From assembly GCA_963773335.1 (NCBI GenBank), contig CAVZAT010000007.1, positions 496,001 to 560,000 of the forward strand: DNA of 64,000 nt. Direction: 5' to 3'. Below the pieces are notes generated by a model. The model did not search any database, was not told the DNA's origin, and saw only the letters and a program-made list of their open reading frames with translations. Numbering within the stretch: the stretch's first letter is position 1; the number at the start of each line of letters is the position of its first letter. The DNA is from UBA4742 sp963773335. GTDB taxonomy: Bacteria; Actinomycetota; Acidimicrobiia; Acidimicrobiales; Acidimicrobilacustridaceae. Below, one piece after another: positions 35,291 through 44,336 of the stretch. The translations under genes and the position numbers were made by a program.

Positions 35291-35659
35291 TCAGCCGTGG
35301 CCGACGGCGATGGCCACGGCCAGGGTGAGCATGACGGTGACGGCCACGCCCACGAACCGCCAGTCGCGTTCGCGGGTCCACAGCACGACCAGGGCAACCA
35401 CTCGGAACGCGGGCGTGGCGGCCAGCACGAGCACGCCCAGGGCCATGAGCAGATCGGCGGTGGAGTTGGTGGCGCCGAGGTCGAACAGCCGCACGGCGGC
35501 GGCCCGGTGCACCCCGGAGACCAGCTTGACCACCAGGCCGGCCAACATGAGGGCCACGGCGATACCCAGGCCGACCCGCAACAGCAGCTGCACGATGCGC
35601 TGCACGCGGTGGATCTCGTCCTGGTCGGCCAGCGACATGTCCAGCGGGTCATCGTCCAA
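35291..35659 (-). CDS. DUF1634 membrane protein
   Basis: The 122-residue protein has three membrane segments (LLLRVGLGIAVALMLAGLVV, LLMALGVLVLAATPAFRVVA, FVGVAVTVMLTLAVAIAVG). DUF1634 proteins are typical partners of TauE/SafE permeases, and here the gene overlaps the 3' end of such a permease by 11 nt. It probably forms an accessory subunit. Confidence 0.85.
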   Translation of the reverse strand: MDDDPLDMSLADQDEIHRVQRIVQLLLRVGLGIAVALMLAGLVVKLVSGVHRAAAVRLFDLGATNSTADLLMALGVLVLAATPAFRVVALVVLWTRERDWRFVGVAVTVMLTLAVAIAVGHG

Positions 35660-36543
35660 AGTTCACCCCCGCGGCCTTGAGGGCCATCTGGACGGCCACC
35701 ACGATCAGCACCGCGACCAGGATCCAGCGCAGCGTCCGGGGGGACACCTTCGAGGAGGTGGCCGCGCCGCCGGTGGCGCCCAGCACCACCCCGACGGCCA
35801 CCGGGGCGGCGGCGAAGGGATGGACGTAGCCCCGGGAGAAGTACACGAAGAGGCTGGCGATGGCGGTCACGCCGATCATGAAGTTGGAGGTGGCGGCCGC
35901 CACCTTGATGGGCACCTTCATGCCTTCGGTCATGGCCGGGACCTTGACGAACCCGCCACCCACACCCAGCAGACCTGAGATCACCCCGGCCAGCAACGAC
36001 ACCGCCGCGCCGATGCCCAGCCGCCGGGCCTGGTAGGGCACCAGGGCACCCCGGTGTTCGTCGTAGTAGGCGCCGGCCAGGCGTCCCGGCTCCTCCCAGC
36101 CCACCGGCTCGGCGGTGGTGGCGGCCGGGGCGCCGGCGTGGTCGACGGCCGTCCTCCTCGAGGTCGTGTTCGGAGCGGCCCCGAGCCACGGTCACCGCGG
36201 TGATGATCATCAGCACGGCGAACAGACCCGACAGCAGCGACGGGGCGATGAGCACGGCAACCAGGCCGCCCGTGATGCCGCCGATGGTGGTGGCCACCTC
36301 CAGGGTCATGCCCAGGCGCATGTTGGCCGTGCCCCGACCCACATAGGCGCTTCCGGCCGCGGTCGAGGTGGCCACCACGGCCACCAGGGAGGTGGCCACC
36401 GCCACACGGATGTCGAAGCCGAAGGCCAGCACCAGGACCGGGACGATGACGATGCCGCCACCGATGCCGACCACGGCGCCCAACCATCCGGCCAGGATGC
36501 CCACCACCACCAACAGCAGCGCAGCGGTGGTGGAAAGGGCCAT
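35649..36543 (-). CDS. TauE/SafE (TSUP) family permease (frameshifted)
   Basis: This permease of about 297 residues with two four-helix halves belongs to a family that exports or imports sulfite, organosulfonates or similar anions. The repeat motif appears twice: GAVVGIGGGIVIVPVLVLAF and GLLGVGGGFVKVPAMTEGM. One extra base near 36135-36145, in the loop between halves after HDLEEDG, splits the frame; the second half reads from VDHAGAPAATTAEPVGWEEPG. The DUF1634 gene follows in the same operon. Confidence 0.85.
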
Positions 36544-36610
36544 GGGGGCCCGACCCTACGAACCTGTGGGCGTGAGAGCCAGCTGAGTGGCGCTCAGGGG
36601 CTGGGCCGCG

Positions 36611-36905
36611 TCACTCGTACGCCGAACCCCCGAGGCCGCCTGGGTTGGTGCCGCAGACGATGCCGCACGAGCCGTTGTCGGCGCCCAGGCCACCGGGGGT
36701 GGGCGAGAAAGCCGGTCCGAGCCGGCGCAGCATGGCCGGCGAGACCGACGGCGCGCTCGACCTGGAAGCCACCCAGCGCGAAGCCCGACACCTCGTCGGC
36801 CTCGACCCCGGCGTTGGCCAGTCCTTCGTCGATGGCGATGCGCAGCTTCTTGAGGTAGTCGATCACCTCGTCGTCACTCCAGTACTGCTCGTCTTGATCA
36901 GCCAT
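36611..36905 (-). CDS. Candidate RiPP precursor peptide for the adjacent radical SAM enzyme (frameshifted)
   Basis: This short gene has ATG at 36905 after AGGAG with 6-nt spacing. The leader part starts MADQDEQYWSDDEVIDYLKK and continues to FALGGFQ, acidic and helical. One extra base around 36750-36770 moves the better reading to the next frame, giving a linker (SAPSVSPAMLRRLGPAFS) and the end GLGADNGSCGIVCGTN then PGGLGGSAYE before a TGA at 36613. The two Cys in C-x3-C and the Gly-rich tail look like a modified core. Unshifted, the frame instead gives an Arg-rich tail with poor codon use, ending at 36594. Total about 97 residues. It directly follows the maturase gene. Confidence 0.65.
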
Positions 36906-38500
36906 GGTCTGCTCCTGTGATGGTTGAGTCGGTGGGGGTGGATCCAGTGCCGGCGGTGGGCGCGTCGTGGGGGAGCGCGGCGGCGCCGGGTGCCCAGGCG
37001 GACCGGCGTGGGACTGCGATCGCGGTCGTCGCTCGCCGTCGGGTCGTCGACCATGTCGGGGGAGCGTCGGGCGAGCAGCTGGGCGAGCGCGGCGGTCGGA
37101 TCGGGACGGGTGCGGACGACCTCGTCGTCGATGGGGCCTTGGTGCCGGCCGAGCTCGAGCAGCAGGCGGGTGGGCAGGTTCCACTTGAAGCTGGGGCAGG
37201 CCGAGTTGCCTTCCCGCCACGACTTCGGGCAGCTCCCCCCGCACACGGGCAGCAACGGACATGACCGGCACGGCACCTCGCCGGCTTCGACGCGCCGGTT
37301 GAAGTCGCCGAGCAGGTTGCGGCGCTGCGGATCGGTCCCGCGGGCCAGGTCGCCGATGGCGTAACGATTGGGGGTGCCGTAGCTCGGGACGTAGGACACC
37401 TCGGTGCAGTTGAAGATGTCGCCGTGGGCGTCCACCAGCTCGGCGGTGGGCAACGTGGCCATGCACACGATCGGCTTCAGCTCCGGCCGCGTGCTGGGCG
37501 TGAAGCCCAGGCGCAGCAGCCGAGCCATCCACCCGGCTTCGGCCCGGGCGAACGAGGCCCGGTCGAGCGACAGCTTCTGGGCGTCATTGCCCCACGAGTG
37601 GATGGGTGCGAAGTAGACGCGGTCGACTCCGTCCTGCAGGCCGAGCGCGTCGAGGAGATCGATGAGGGCGGGGACATCGGGTGCGCTGGCCGCGGTCACG
37701 TTGCACCGGATGCTGAGCGCGAACGACGGCCGGGACGCGGCCACGTCCACCACGTTGCGCAGGATCCGCTCGAAGCTGCTGCGGCCGCTCTTGTAGGGAC
37801 GCTGGCGGTCGTGCCAGCGGGCGGGACCGTCGATGGTCACCTCCACCAGCGAGACCTGCAGCGCCTCGAGCCGGGCGGCGACGTCCGTGGTCAGGCGGAG
37901 CCCGTTGGTCACCACCGCCGAGTCGAATCGGCACCCGTACGCGGTGGCCAGATCGATCAGGCGGGGCGTCATGGCCTCGATGACGTCGAGCCCCAGCAGA
38001 GGCTCGGCGCCGAACCACCCCATCGAGAGCAGCCGGTAGCGCCCCGTTCGCAGCTTCTCCTCGGCTCGGTCGATCACGGCTCGTTGGTGCTCGGCGCACA
38101 GCTTGGCGCTGGTGTGGTGCTGGCCGCAGTAGACGCAGTCCAGCTGGCAGGCGGCCGTGGGCTGCACCACCAGCTTCAAGACGTCGGAGGTGTCGATGGC
38201 TCGATTGCTCCGCTCGAGCACCACACCCAACTCGTCGTCGTCATCGACCAGCAGCTCGATCTCCACGAGCTCGGCCACCATCTCGGGTGGGAGCGGCGCG
38301 AGGTCGCCCTCGACCAGGCGATCCCAGAGCTGGCTGGCGATGCACACGACCTCCCCGGTCCGCGTCGCCATCACCACGCGCACGCGCAGGCCGTCGACGA
38401 CCGCGATCGGGGAGCGCACGTGGTAATGCGAGAGCCGCAGCTGCGCCCGCTCGGGAGCAGCGTCGGTCGGCTTCTGCCTCGCCGCGTCCACGACTGCCAT
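36898..38500 (-). CDS. Radical SAM/SPASM peptide maturase (frameshifted near the C-terminus)
   Basis: The enzyme is about 534 residues. An N-terminal region of about 120 residues may bind the precursor leader. The radical SAM motif is CQLDCVYC, followed by GWFGAEPLL (the GGEP-like motif) and VTNGLRLT. The C-terminal SPASM part carries CTEVSY and CRSCPLLPVCGGSCP plus a later Cys for auxiliary iron-sulfur clusters. A likely extra base near 36985 shifts the Pro-rich tail; read through, it ends ITGADHG with the stop overlapping the precursor ATG. Without the shift the frame ends at 36863. ATG 38500 follows GGAGGA. It probably installs a carbon-centred crosslink in the precursor. Confidence 0.85.
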
Positions 38501-38607
38501 GTGGAATCGTCCTCCGTCTCGTCGTGCTGACCTTTCGACGTTCCGAGGGCGTCGCGGTTACACCCCGGTCTCGCGGGTCGGGACGGATGGCGAGGGTCTC
38601 GCCGGGG

Positions 38608-39060
38608 TCAGTCGTCGTGGTGGCGGACGACCAGCACCGGGCAGGGGGCCCGGTGGACCACGTGGTCGCTCACCGAACCGGCGAAGAAGCGCCGGAGGGC
38701 ACCTTTGCCGGACGCGCCGATCACGATCAGGTCGGCTGAGCGCTCTGCGGCCAGACCCACGATGGCCGTGGCCGCGTCCTCGTCGGCGGAGATGAGCTCG
38801 ATCTCGACGCCGTCGCCCATTCCGGCGACGGTGCGGGCCAGGGCGTCGTTGCCGGCGGCGACATCGTTCGCGTAGTGCTCGTCGGCCTGCTCGGGGGTCT
38901 CCAGCGGGCCCTCGAAGCCGCCCTCGTCCTCCATCGGGTCTTCCCAGTCGGGCACGACGGTGACCAGCACGATCTCCGCGTCGGGACGGAGCAGGGCGAC
39001 ACCCCGGTGAGCGGCTTCGATGGCGGCATCGGTGCCGTCGGTGGCCACGATCACCTGCAT
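38608..39060 (-). CDS. Universal stress protein (UspA family)
   Basis: The 150-residue single-domain protein begins QVIVATDGTDAA and ends with the ATP-binding motif G-x2-G-x9-G-S, seen as GASGKGALRRFFAGSVSD, then HRAPCPVLVV. An acidic insert (EDPMEDEGGFEGPLETPE) replaces the usual short loop. ATG 39060 has GGAGG 7 nt upstream. It is transcribed toward the radical SAM gene but separated from it by about 107 nt. Confidence 0.92.
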   Translation of the reverse strand: MQVIVATDGTDAAIEAAHRGVALLRPDAEIVLVTVVPDWEDPMEDEGGFEGPLETPEQADEHYANDVAAGNDALARTVAGMGDGVEIELISADEDAATAIVGLAAERSADLIVIGASGKGALRRFFAGSVSDHVVHRAPCPVLVVRHHDD

Positions 39061-39212
39061 GGCGGTTCCTCCATGGTGGATGGACGGGGCGAGATGGGAC
39101 AGCGCTCAGCCTAGGACGGGCTCCGTTCGCGCCCCGCGGCTGTCCGCCATCACCCCGGGCGCACTCGGCCCGGGCAGGTAAGACTGTGGTGTCGATCTCG
39201 GAGGAGGATGCG

Positions 39213-40329
39213 ATGACCGCGGTGCGTGTGCTGGTGGGTACGCAGAAGGGCGCGTTCGTGTTGACCGCGGATGGCCGGCGTCGCGACTGGGAGGTGAGCG
39301 GACCCTATTTCGGAGGCTGGGAGGTGTATCACCTGGTCGGCGCGCCGAGTGATCCGTCACGGCTGTACGCGTCGCAATCGACCGGGTGGTTCGGCCAGAT
39401 CATCCAACGTTCCGATGACGGGGGTGCGACCTGGCGGCCGGTGGGCAACCAGTTCGCTTATGCGGGGCCGGCCGGGACGCACCAGTGGTACGACGGGACA
39501 CCCCATCCCTGGGAGTTCGCCCGGGTGTGGCACCTCGAGCCGTCGCTGACCGATCCGGACCTCGTGTACGCCGGGGTGGAGGACGCCGCGCTGTTCCGCT
39601 CCACCGACGGGGCCGAGAGCTGGGAGGAGCTGCCGGGGTTGCGCACGCAGGATTCGGGGCCGGGATGGCAGCCGGGGGCGGGGGGCATGTGCACCCACAC
39701 GGTGTTGATCGACCCGACTGATGCCGACCGGATGCACGTGGCCATCTCGGCCGCCGGGGTGTTCCGCAGCGACGACGGGGGTGGGACGTGGCGGCCGGCC
39801 AACCACGGCCTGCACTCCGAGGGGATACCCGGACTCCGACGCCGAGGTCGGCCACTGCGTGCACCGGATCACCCGGCACCCGTCGCGGCCCGACACCCTG
39901 TTCATGCAGAAGCACTGGGACGTGATGCGCAGCGACGACGCCGGGGACTCGTGGCGCGAGATCAGCGGGAACCTGCCCAGCGATTTCGGGTTCCCGATCG
40001 CGGTGCACGCCCACGAGCCCGAGACGGTCTACGTGGTGCCGATCACCAGCGACTCGGAGCACTACCCGCCCGAGGGCAAGCTGCGGGTGTACCGCAGCCG
40101 CACCGGCGGCGACGAGTGGGAGGCGCTGACCGCGGGGCTGCCCCAGAGCGACTGCTACGTGAACGTGCTGCGCGACGCCATGGCCGTCGACGACCTCGAT
40201 CCCTGCGGCCTGTACTTCGGCACCACCGGTGGACAGGTGTACGGCTCGGCCGACGGCGGTGACTCGTGGACGCCGATCGTGGCGAACCTGCCCCGGGTGC
40301 TCTCGGTCGAGGTGCAGGCGTTGCCGTGA
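39213..40329 (+). CDS. Asp-box (BNR/sialidase-like) beta-propeller protein (frameshifted)
   Basis: This propeller protein of about 372 residues has repeated Asp-boxes: SDDGGATWRP, STDGAESWEEL, SDDGGGTWRP, SDDAGDSWREI and SADGGDSWTPI. It matches the YCF48/exo-alpha-sialidase-like family of cytoplasmic propellers; the catalytic residues of sialidases are not evident. One extra base near 39825-39832 splits the frame between blades. ATG 39213 follows GGAGGAGG. The stop overlaps the MoaD-like gene by 4 nt, a pairing that suggests a joint role. Confidence 0.85.
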
Positions 40330-40622
40330 TCCGGGTCCGGCTGCCCCACCACCTGTCCACGTTGGCCGGCGTCGGGCGCGAGGTCGAGCTGGCGGTCGAG
40401 GCGCCGGTCTCCCAGCGCCGGGTGATCGACGCACTCGAGGCGGCCTATCCGGAGCTGGGCGGCACGGTGCGCGATCCGGAGACGGGGCAGCGGCGACCCT
40501 TCATTCGCTTCTTCGCCTGCGAGCAGGACCTTTCGTTCGAGTCGCCCGACGCGCCGCTACCCGAGGCGGTGGCGAGCGGCGCCGAGGCGCTCCACGTGGT
40601 GGGGGCCATGGCCGGCGGCTGA
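40326..40622 (+). CDS. MoaD/ThiS-like ubiquitin-fold sulfur carrier
   Basis: The 98-residue protein starts at GTG 40326, overlapping the propeller stop as GTGA. It begins VIRVRLPHHLSTLAG, has ALEAAYPELGGTVRD and IRFFACEQD typical of MoaD-like folds, and ends exactly in Gly-Gly (VVGAMAGG), the residues that are adenylated and thiocarboxylated in MoaD/ThiS. No activating MoeB/ThiF-type enzyme is nearby, and moaE is 21 kb away, so the pathway is open. Confidence 0.85.
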   Translation: MIRVRLPHHLSTLAGVGREVELAVEAPVSQRRVIDALEAAYPELGGTVRDPETGQRRPFIRFFACEQDLSFESPDAPLPEAVASGAEALHVVGAMAGG

Positions 40623-40767
40623 CGCCGGCCATGGGGCGTCGACTGAGGTCGGTGGGGGTTGACGTGGGTCGTCTAGCGGGTGGGGCGACTCGTGTGGCGG
40701 TCATCACCCTGGTCATGGAGCTCGTGGCGGACTGCTGACGCGGGTTGCAGGACGAATGGCTGAGGAC

Positions 40768-41298
40768 TCACCCGATGTTCGGGTACGGGGTAGGGATCGG
40801 CCCGGGCGGCGGGGGACGGTGGAGGGAGACGTGGAGCTTGGCGATCAGGGCGAAGGTGTTGGCGAAGGTCACTTCACCTCCGTCGCAGGGATCACCGCCC
40901 TTGGTCACCGTGCGCTGGTCGACCATGAAGCCCTGGACCTCGGAGCCCTCGTAGGCCAGGTGCACGATGTCGTGGAGGACGGTCAGCTCATCGGGGGTCA
41001 GGCCATCGGTGAAGGCCGTGAGCTTCTGGTCGAGGGTGACGGTGGGATCGGTGGCGTCGGACACGGCGCGGCCGTACTCGACCGACGTGATGGTGACGTC
41101 CTGCAGCTCGACGGTCGGGTACTCGATCGGCTTGTCGCCGGCCTTCCTGGCCGTGCTCGTGTGGCCTGTCCCCGGGAGCGCGGGACCGAGCGAACCCAGC
41201 GAGGGCAGGCCGCCCATGGCCAGCCCGGTGACCTCGGCGTCCCCATGCTCGTCGACCTCGCTGGTCGTGTCGTCTCCGGTCGTCTCGTCGGTGCCCAT
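40768..41298 (-). CDS. Hypothetical acidic protein with Pro-rich end
   Basis: The 176-residue protein starts at ATG 41298 (after GGAGGG). It has an acidic Thr/Asp/Glu-rich N-terminus, a Gly-rich stretch (LAMGGLPSLGSLGP), a folded-looking core (YPTVELQDVTITSVEYGRA and LTPDELTVLHDIVHLAYEG) and a Pro-rich end near PPPPGPIPTPYPNIG. I do not recognise the family. It stands alone on the minus strand, just upstream of the tRNA gene. Confidence 0.65.
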   Translation of the reverse strand: MGTDETTGDDTTSEVDEHGDAEVTGLAMGGLPSLGSLGPALPGTGHTSTARKAGDKPIEYPTVELQDVTITSVEYGRAVSDATDPTVTLDQKLTAFTDGLTPDELTVLHDIVHLAYEGSEVQGFMVDQRTVTKGGDPCDGGEVTFANTFALIAKLHVSLHRPPPPGPIPTPYPNIG

Positions 41299-41378
41299 GG
41301 TGGTGTCCCTCCGGATGGCGGTTGTGCGGTCCTGCGACGGCCTCATGGCCTCGTGGTTACGACGGAGCCAGATGGGAG

Positions 41379-41407
41379 TTGGAGGCTCAGATCGCCGCTG
41401 CTAGGGT
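41379..41407 (+). promoter_or_regulatory. Promoter of the tRNA-fMet gene
   Basis: TTGGAG (41379-41384), a 17-nt spacer and TAGGGT (41402-41407) precede the tRNA by 11 nt. Confidence 0.6.
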
Positions 41408-41418
41408 GCCCGTCACGC

Positions 41419-41495
<77 letters not shown>

Positions 41496-41511
41496 TCGAA
41501 ACAGCAGGTCA

Positions 41512-41535
41512 GGCCCGGTCCTTGTGGATCGGGCC
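41512..41535 (+). terminator. Terminator-like hairpin after tRNA-fMet
   Basis: GGCCCGGTCC, a ttgt loop and GGATCGGGCC pair at 9 of 10 positions. A related hairpin follows att copy D near 60060. Confidence 0.55.
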
Positions 41536-41555
41536 GCTTGCTTGTAGCCGACTCT

Positions 41556-41575
41556 TCTAACGGATTTTCTAACGG
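41556..41575 (+). promoter_or_regulatory. Candidate integrase arm-type sites, left end
   Basis: TCTAACGG occurs twice, 12 nt apart (41556, 41568). The same pair with the same spacing is at 48731 and 48743, near the other end of segment 1. This is the arrangement expected for arm-binding sites of the tyrosine integrase. Confidence 0.55.
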
Positions 41576-41627
41576 GTTGCTCGCCGAGGGCGTCGAGCGA
41601 GCCATCGGGTGCCCGAGTTCTGGAGGC

Positions 41628-41924
41628 GTGGTGGGCAGGGTCGTCGACATCGAACGCGTGAAGCTCGACCGACTCGCCGACGAGCTGCTGCCGGCGATCC
41701 GCGTCGCCTTCGCCGGCCAAGGCGTCTACAGGATGTCGACGGTCGGCATCGACGATGTCGCGCGCTGGCGACGGGCGGCGCGAGCGTGTGCGCGGGAGCT
41801 GGGCCTGAGGTGCAGCACGGGAGTGTCTGCAGACGGCTCATTCGTATGGATCGTGGACACGTCACCGGCGACGTTTCAGCAGCAGGTGCGGGCTCGCCGG
41901 ATCATGGCTGAGCTATCTCGATAG
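41628..41924 (+). CDS. Hypothetical protein in integrated element
   Basis: The product of about 98 residues starts from tandem GTG codons at 41628/41631. It reads VVDIERVKLDRLADELLPAI, then GVYRMSTVGIDDVARWRRAARACARELGLR, then SFVWIVDTSP and a basic end. No known family is recognised; it looks like a small alpha/beta protein. Its codon use is somewhat less GC-rich than the backbone. The open frame extends upstream to 41538 but that part overlaps the element end and is unlikely to be coding. Confidence 0.45.
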   Translation: MVGRVVDIERVKLDRLADELLPAIRVAFAGQGVYRMSTVGIDDVARWRRAARACARELGLRCSTGVSADGSFVWIVDTSPATFQQQVRARRIMAELSR

Positions 41925-41998
41925 GGCCGCTGTGGCTGGCGCCGGGGTGGACAAGCGCCGGACGAGGCGTCGTCGTGGACGCCTGATCAGTTGACGTG

Positions 41999-42190
41999 CT
42001 AGGTCGACTGGTGGGTGACGCGTTTGGTCACGAAGGTGCGAACCACTTGCTGGGCTCGCATTGCAGTCTCGCGATCGATCTCGTTCACCGTGAACTGGCC
42101 GAGGACGCGCTTCAGCTGGCTTCCTTCGATCACGAGCACCGGTCCGCGGTCCGAATCGATCTGGGTCCAACCTTCATCGAGAGGGCTCAG
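41999..42190 (-). pseudogene. Possible coding remnant downstream of the HNH gene
   Basis: A minus-strand reading of about 60 codons (LSPLDEGWTQIDSDRGPVL and on to VVRTFVTKRVTHQST) has natural-looking composition but no convincing start codon. It may be a fragment or a frameshifted extension. Weak evidence. Confidence 0.2.
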
Positions 42191-43110
42191 CTTGCCTGGC
42201 GGAAGAGCTCGTAGCGTTCTTCGAGGAAGGTCGGGTTCGGTTGATCGTCGGGTTTTCGAGGCAGGACGAGGCGCTGGCCGTGGTTCTCCTGAAGGCCGTG
42301 GCGGAGCATCGGACCGTCGACCTCGTCGAGGATGTCGGAGCGAATCTCGATCACGTGGTCGGGTCGCACGCCGAGGATCTGCCGGTCGAAGGCCGCGTGG
42401 TGGATCTTGCACAGCGACAGGCCGTTCTCGACCACGGGCTGACTGCGCGGATCAGCGTCCGGAAGGATGTGGGCGGCGTCGAGCAGCTCGACGTGCTTGA
42501 GCGAGCAGATGCCACAGCTGTGGCGGTAGGCCCTGAGCACGCGCTCTCGAAAGGCATCCTGATGAAGTCGTTGCAGGGTGAGTCGTCGGGCGTAGGACTT
42601 CTCGATGATGCCCTCGGCTGAGTTGAGGTCGGCCAGGTCCCAGCCGGCCAGCACGCCGGCGTCGATGTCCACCGCGATATGCAGGTCCTCGGGATGGTCC
42701 TCTCGGATCAGCACCGGCCAGAACGGCCGGTACCGGCCCTTTGAGACACCGTGGAAGTAGATCAAGGGTCGGCCTTGTCGGAACGCCGCCCGCAGCCGCA
42801 CGTTGTCGGCGATCGCCGGCGAGTCACCTCGGTAGCGATACAGAAGCAACCCGTCGTCGCGGACCTCGTCCTCATAGGGTGCCGACTTGCCCGGCGCTGG
42901 GGGAGCGGTCGTGATGCTGATCGGGAGGTCGAGGATCGCCGGCTTCCAGATTCCCGATGCGCCGAGCAGCGGAACCCGACTGCCGCGATAAGAGAAGCCG
43001 CTTCTGAGCACCGACCACGGCAGCACGTCGCCGTGGATCATGACCTGCATCTCTAGGAACTGGAAGGCGGCGACCCGGACTAGGCCGTCCTGCTCATCGA
43101 GTGAGCTCAT
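42187..43110 (-). CDS. HNH endonuclease, probable restriction/defence nuclease
   Basis: The 307-residue protein has a C-terminal HNH nuclease domain: zinc-type CGIC, LLDAAHILPDADPRSQP, and the Asn/His part NGLSLCKIHHAAFDRQILGV. The N-terminal 170 residues include DEVRDDGLLLYRYRG and PLIYFHGVSKGRYRPFWPVLI, the kind of recognition domain found in HNH restriction enzymes of the mobile gene pool. ATG 43110. As cargo of an integrated element next to a toxin-antitoxin pair, a defence role is likely; no cognate methyltransferase is present, so modified-DNA targeting is possible. Confidence 0.8.
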   Translation of the reverse strand: MSSLDEQDGLVRVAAFQFLEMQVMIHGDVLPWSVLRSGFSYRGSRVPLLGASGIWKPAILDLPISITTAPPAPGKSAPYEDEVRDDGLLLYRYRGDSPAIADNVRLRAAFRQGRPLIYFHGVSKGRYRPFWPVLIREDHPEDLHIAVDIDAGVLAGWDLADLNSAEGIIEKSYARRLTLQRLHQDAFRERVLRAYRHSCGICSLKHVELLDAAHILPDADPRSQPVVENGLSLCKIHHAAFDRQILGVRPDHVIEIRSDILDEVDGPMLRHGLQENHGQRLVLPRKPDDQPNPTFLEERYELFRQAS

Positions 43111-43280
43111 GGTCCCCGCTGCCCCACCCCGATCATCGAGCAGACGGTACCGCTCACCGTCGGCCGCTCTCGGGGATCAGGGCGAGGTCGGAGTCGGTGA
43201 GTGTTTCCAACAGGGCCTCTGGGGTGGACGGGAGCCGCTCGCGGAGCACAGCGGGTGGGGAACGCCACAGCGCAACAGCG

Positions 43281-43310
43281 TTGTGTGTTGCATTGCAATG
43301 CAACACACAA
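43281..43310. promoter_or_regulatory. Perfect 30-bp palindrome, operator of the AbiEi-like gene
   Basis: Arm TTGTGTGTTGCATTG (43281-43295) is followed with no spacer by its exact reverse complement (43296-43310). Its centre coincides with the -35 element TTGCAA (43293-43298). This is the expected place for an autorepressor such as the antitoxin encoded 18 nt downstream. Confidence 0.8.
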
Positions 43311-43321
43311 CGACCTAGGCT
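43293..43321 (+). promoter_or_regulatory. Promoter of the AbiEi-like gene (leaderless)
   Basis: -35 TTGCAA (43293-43298), a 17-nt spacer and -10 TAGGCT (43316-43321) are followed by 7 nt and ATG 43329. Confidence 0.65.
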
Positions 43322-43328
43322 GATGGTC

Positions 43329-44336
43329 ATGAGTCCGAGAACTTCAGCAGCGGATGCCGGCGGGCGTGCGGCCGCTGACCTGACCGAGGCACTCGCCAGT
43401 CTCGGCGTGACGGCAACTCGGCCGTACGGGCCCGACCGGGTACTTGATTCGCACCAAGGCCGACCCCGGCCCCATCCAGATCTCATCCTGCGGGGCCGGG
43501 ATCTCGAGGTGCCGCTGGCGATCAAGGCCGTCAGCATCCTCACGCCCGCCCATGCCCGCGGCCTGGGTCCGGTCCCGCTGGACGCGGTGGGCGTGGTCGT
43601 CGCCGACAACATCTCGAGCGCCGCCCGGGAGGCCCTCACCGAGCAGGGCTGGGGCTACCTCGACCGGCGAGGGCACCTGGCCCTGCGGGCCCCAGGATTG
43701 GTCGTTGACGCCGACATCCCGTCCCAGTCGGCGCCGACGTCGGGTCGGCGCGACCCATTCGACGCGGGAGCGACGATCACCCTGGCATGCGCGTTGCTTC
43801 TGTCGCCCACCGAGCCGCCATCGTTGCGCGACGTGGCTCGCCGCTCGGGTTACAACGTCTCCAGCATCTCGCGTGCCGCGGCGTCGCTGCGGACCGAGTC
43901 GCTCATCGAAGCCGACGGCCGGCCGCTTGTCACCGAGCTGTTCTGGGCGGTCTCGGGCGGGTGGCATCCCACCTGGACGGCGGTGTCACATCTTCCTGAC
44001 CCGGCCGACGCGGTGGCTGCCGGGGCGACTGGGGCGATGGCGTGGGGAGCGGCAGTGGTGGTCACCGCGGACTACCCGCCCGAGCTGTACCTGCCCGACG
44101 CCGTCTCGTTCCGTCGTGCCACCGCCCTGGATCCGCCGGACGACCCGCTTCGGGCCGCCGCGTTCGTCGCCGTTCCACCCACAGCCCTGGCCTCTCGCGA
44201 GCCCTCGGCGCGAAGCGTGGCCGGCTACCCATTGGCCCAGCCCCTGTTCACCGCGCTCGATCTCGCCGCCGATCCGGCGCGCGGCGCTGAACTGCTCGAG
44301 GACTTCAACCCCGCGGGGGCCCTACGTGTCTGGTGA
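43329..44336 (+). CDS. AbiEi-like type IV antitoxin / transcriptional repressor
   Basis: The protein of about 335 residues starts at ATG 43329, chosen because a TAGGCT hexamer lies 7 nt before it (ATG 43323 is the alternative). It has a restriction-nuclease-like N-terminal part (HPDLILRGRDLEVPLAIKA, then VGVVVADNISSAAREALTEQ and GWGYLDRRGHLALRAPG), a central winged helix (SLRDVARRSGYNVSSISRAA) and a C-terminal effector-like region. This is the layout of AbiEi-family antitoxins/regulators. The 3' end overlaps a nucleotidyltransferase-like gene by 11 nt. It probably binds the palindrome at 43281-43310. Confidence 0.7.
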   Translation: MSPRTSAADAGGRAAADLTEALASLGVTATRPYGPDRVLDSHQGRPRPHPDLILRGRDLEVPLAIKAVSILTPAHARGLGPVPLDAVGVVVADNISSAAREALTEQGWGYLDRRGHLALRAPGLVVDADIPSQSAPTSGRRDPFDAGATITLACALLLSPTEPPSLRDVARRSGYNVSSISRAAASLRTESLIEADGRPLVTELFWAVSGGWHPTWTAVSHLPDPADAVAAGATGAMAWGAAVVVTADYPPELYLPDAVSFRRATALDPPDDPLRAAAFVAVPPTALASREPSARSVAGYPLAQPLFTALDLAADPARGAELLEDFNPAGALRVW

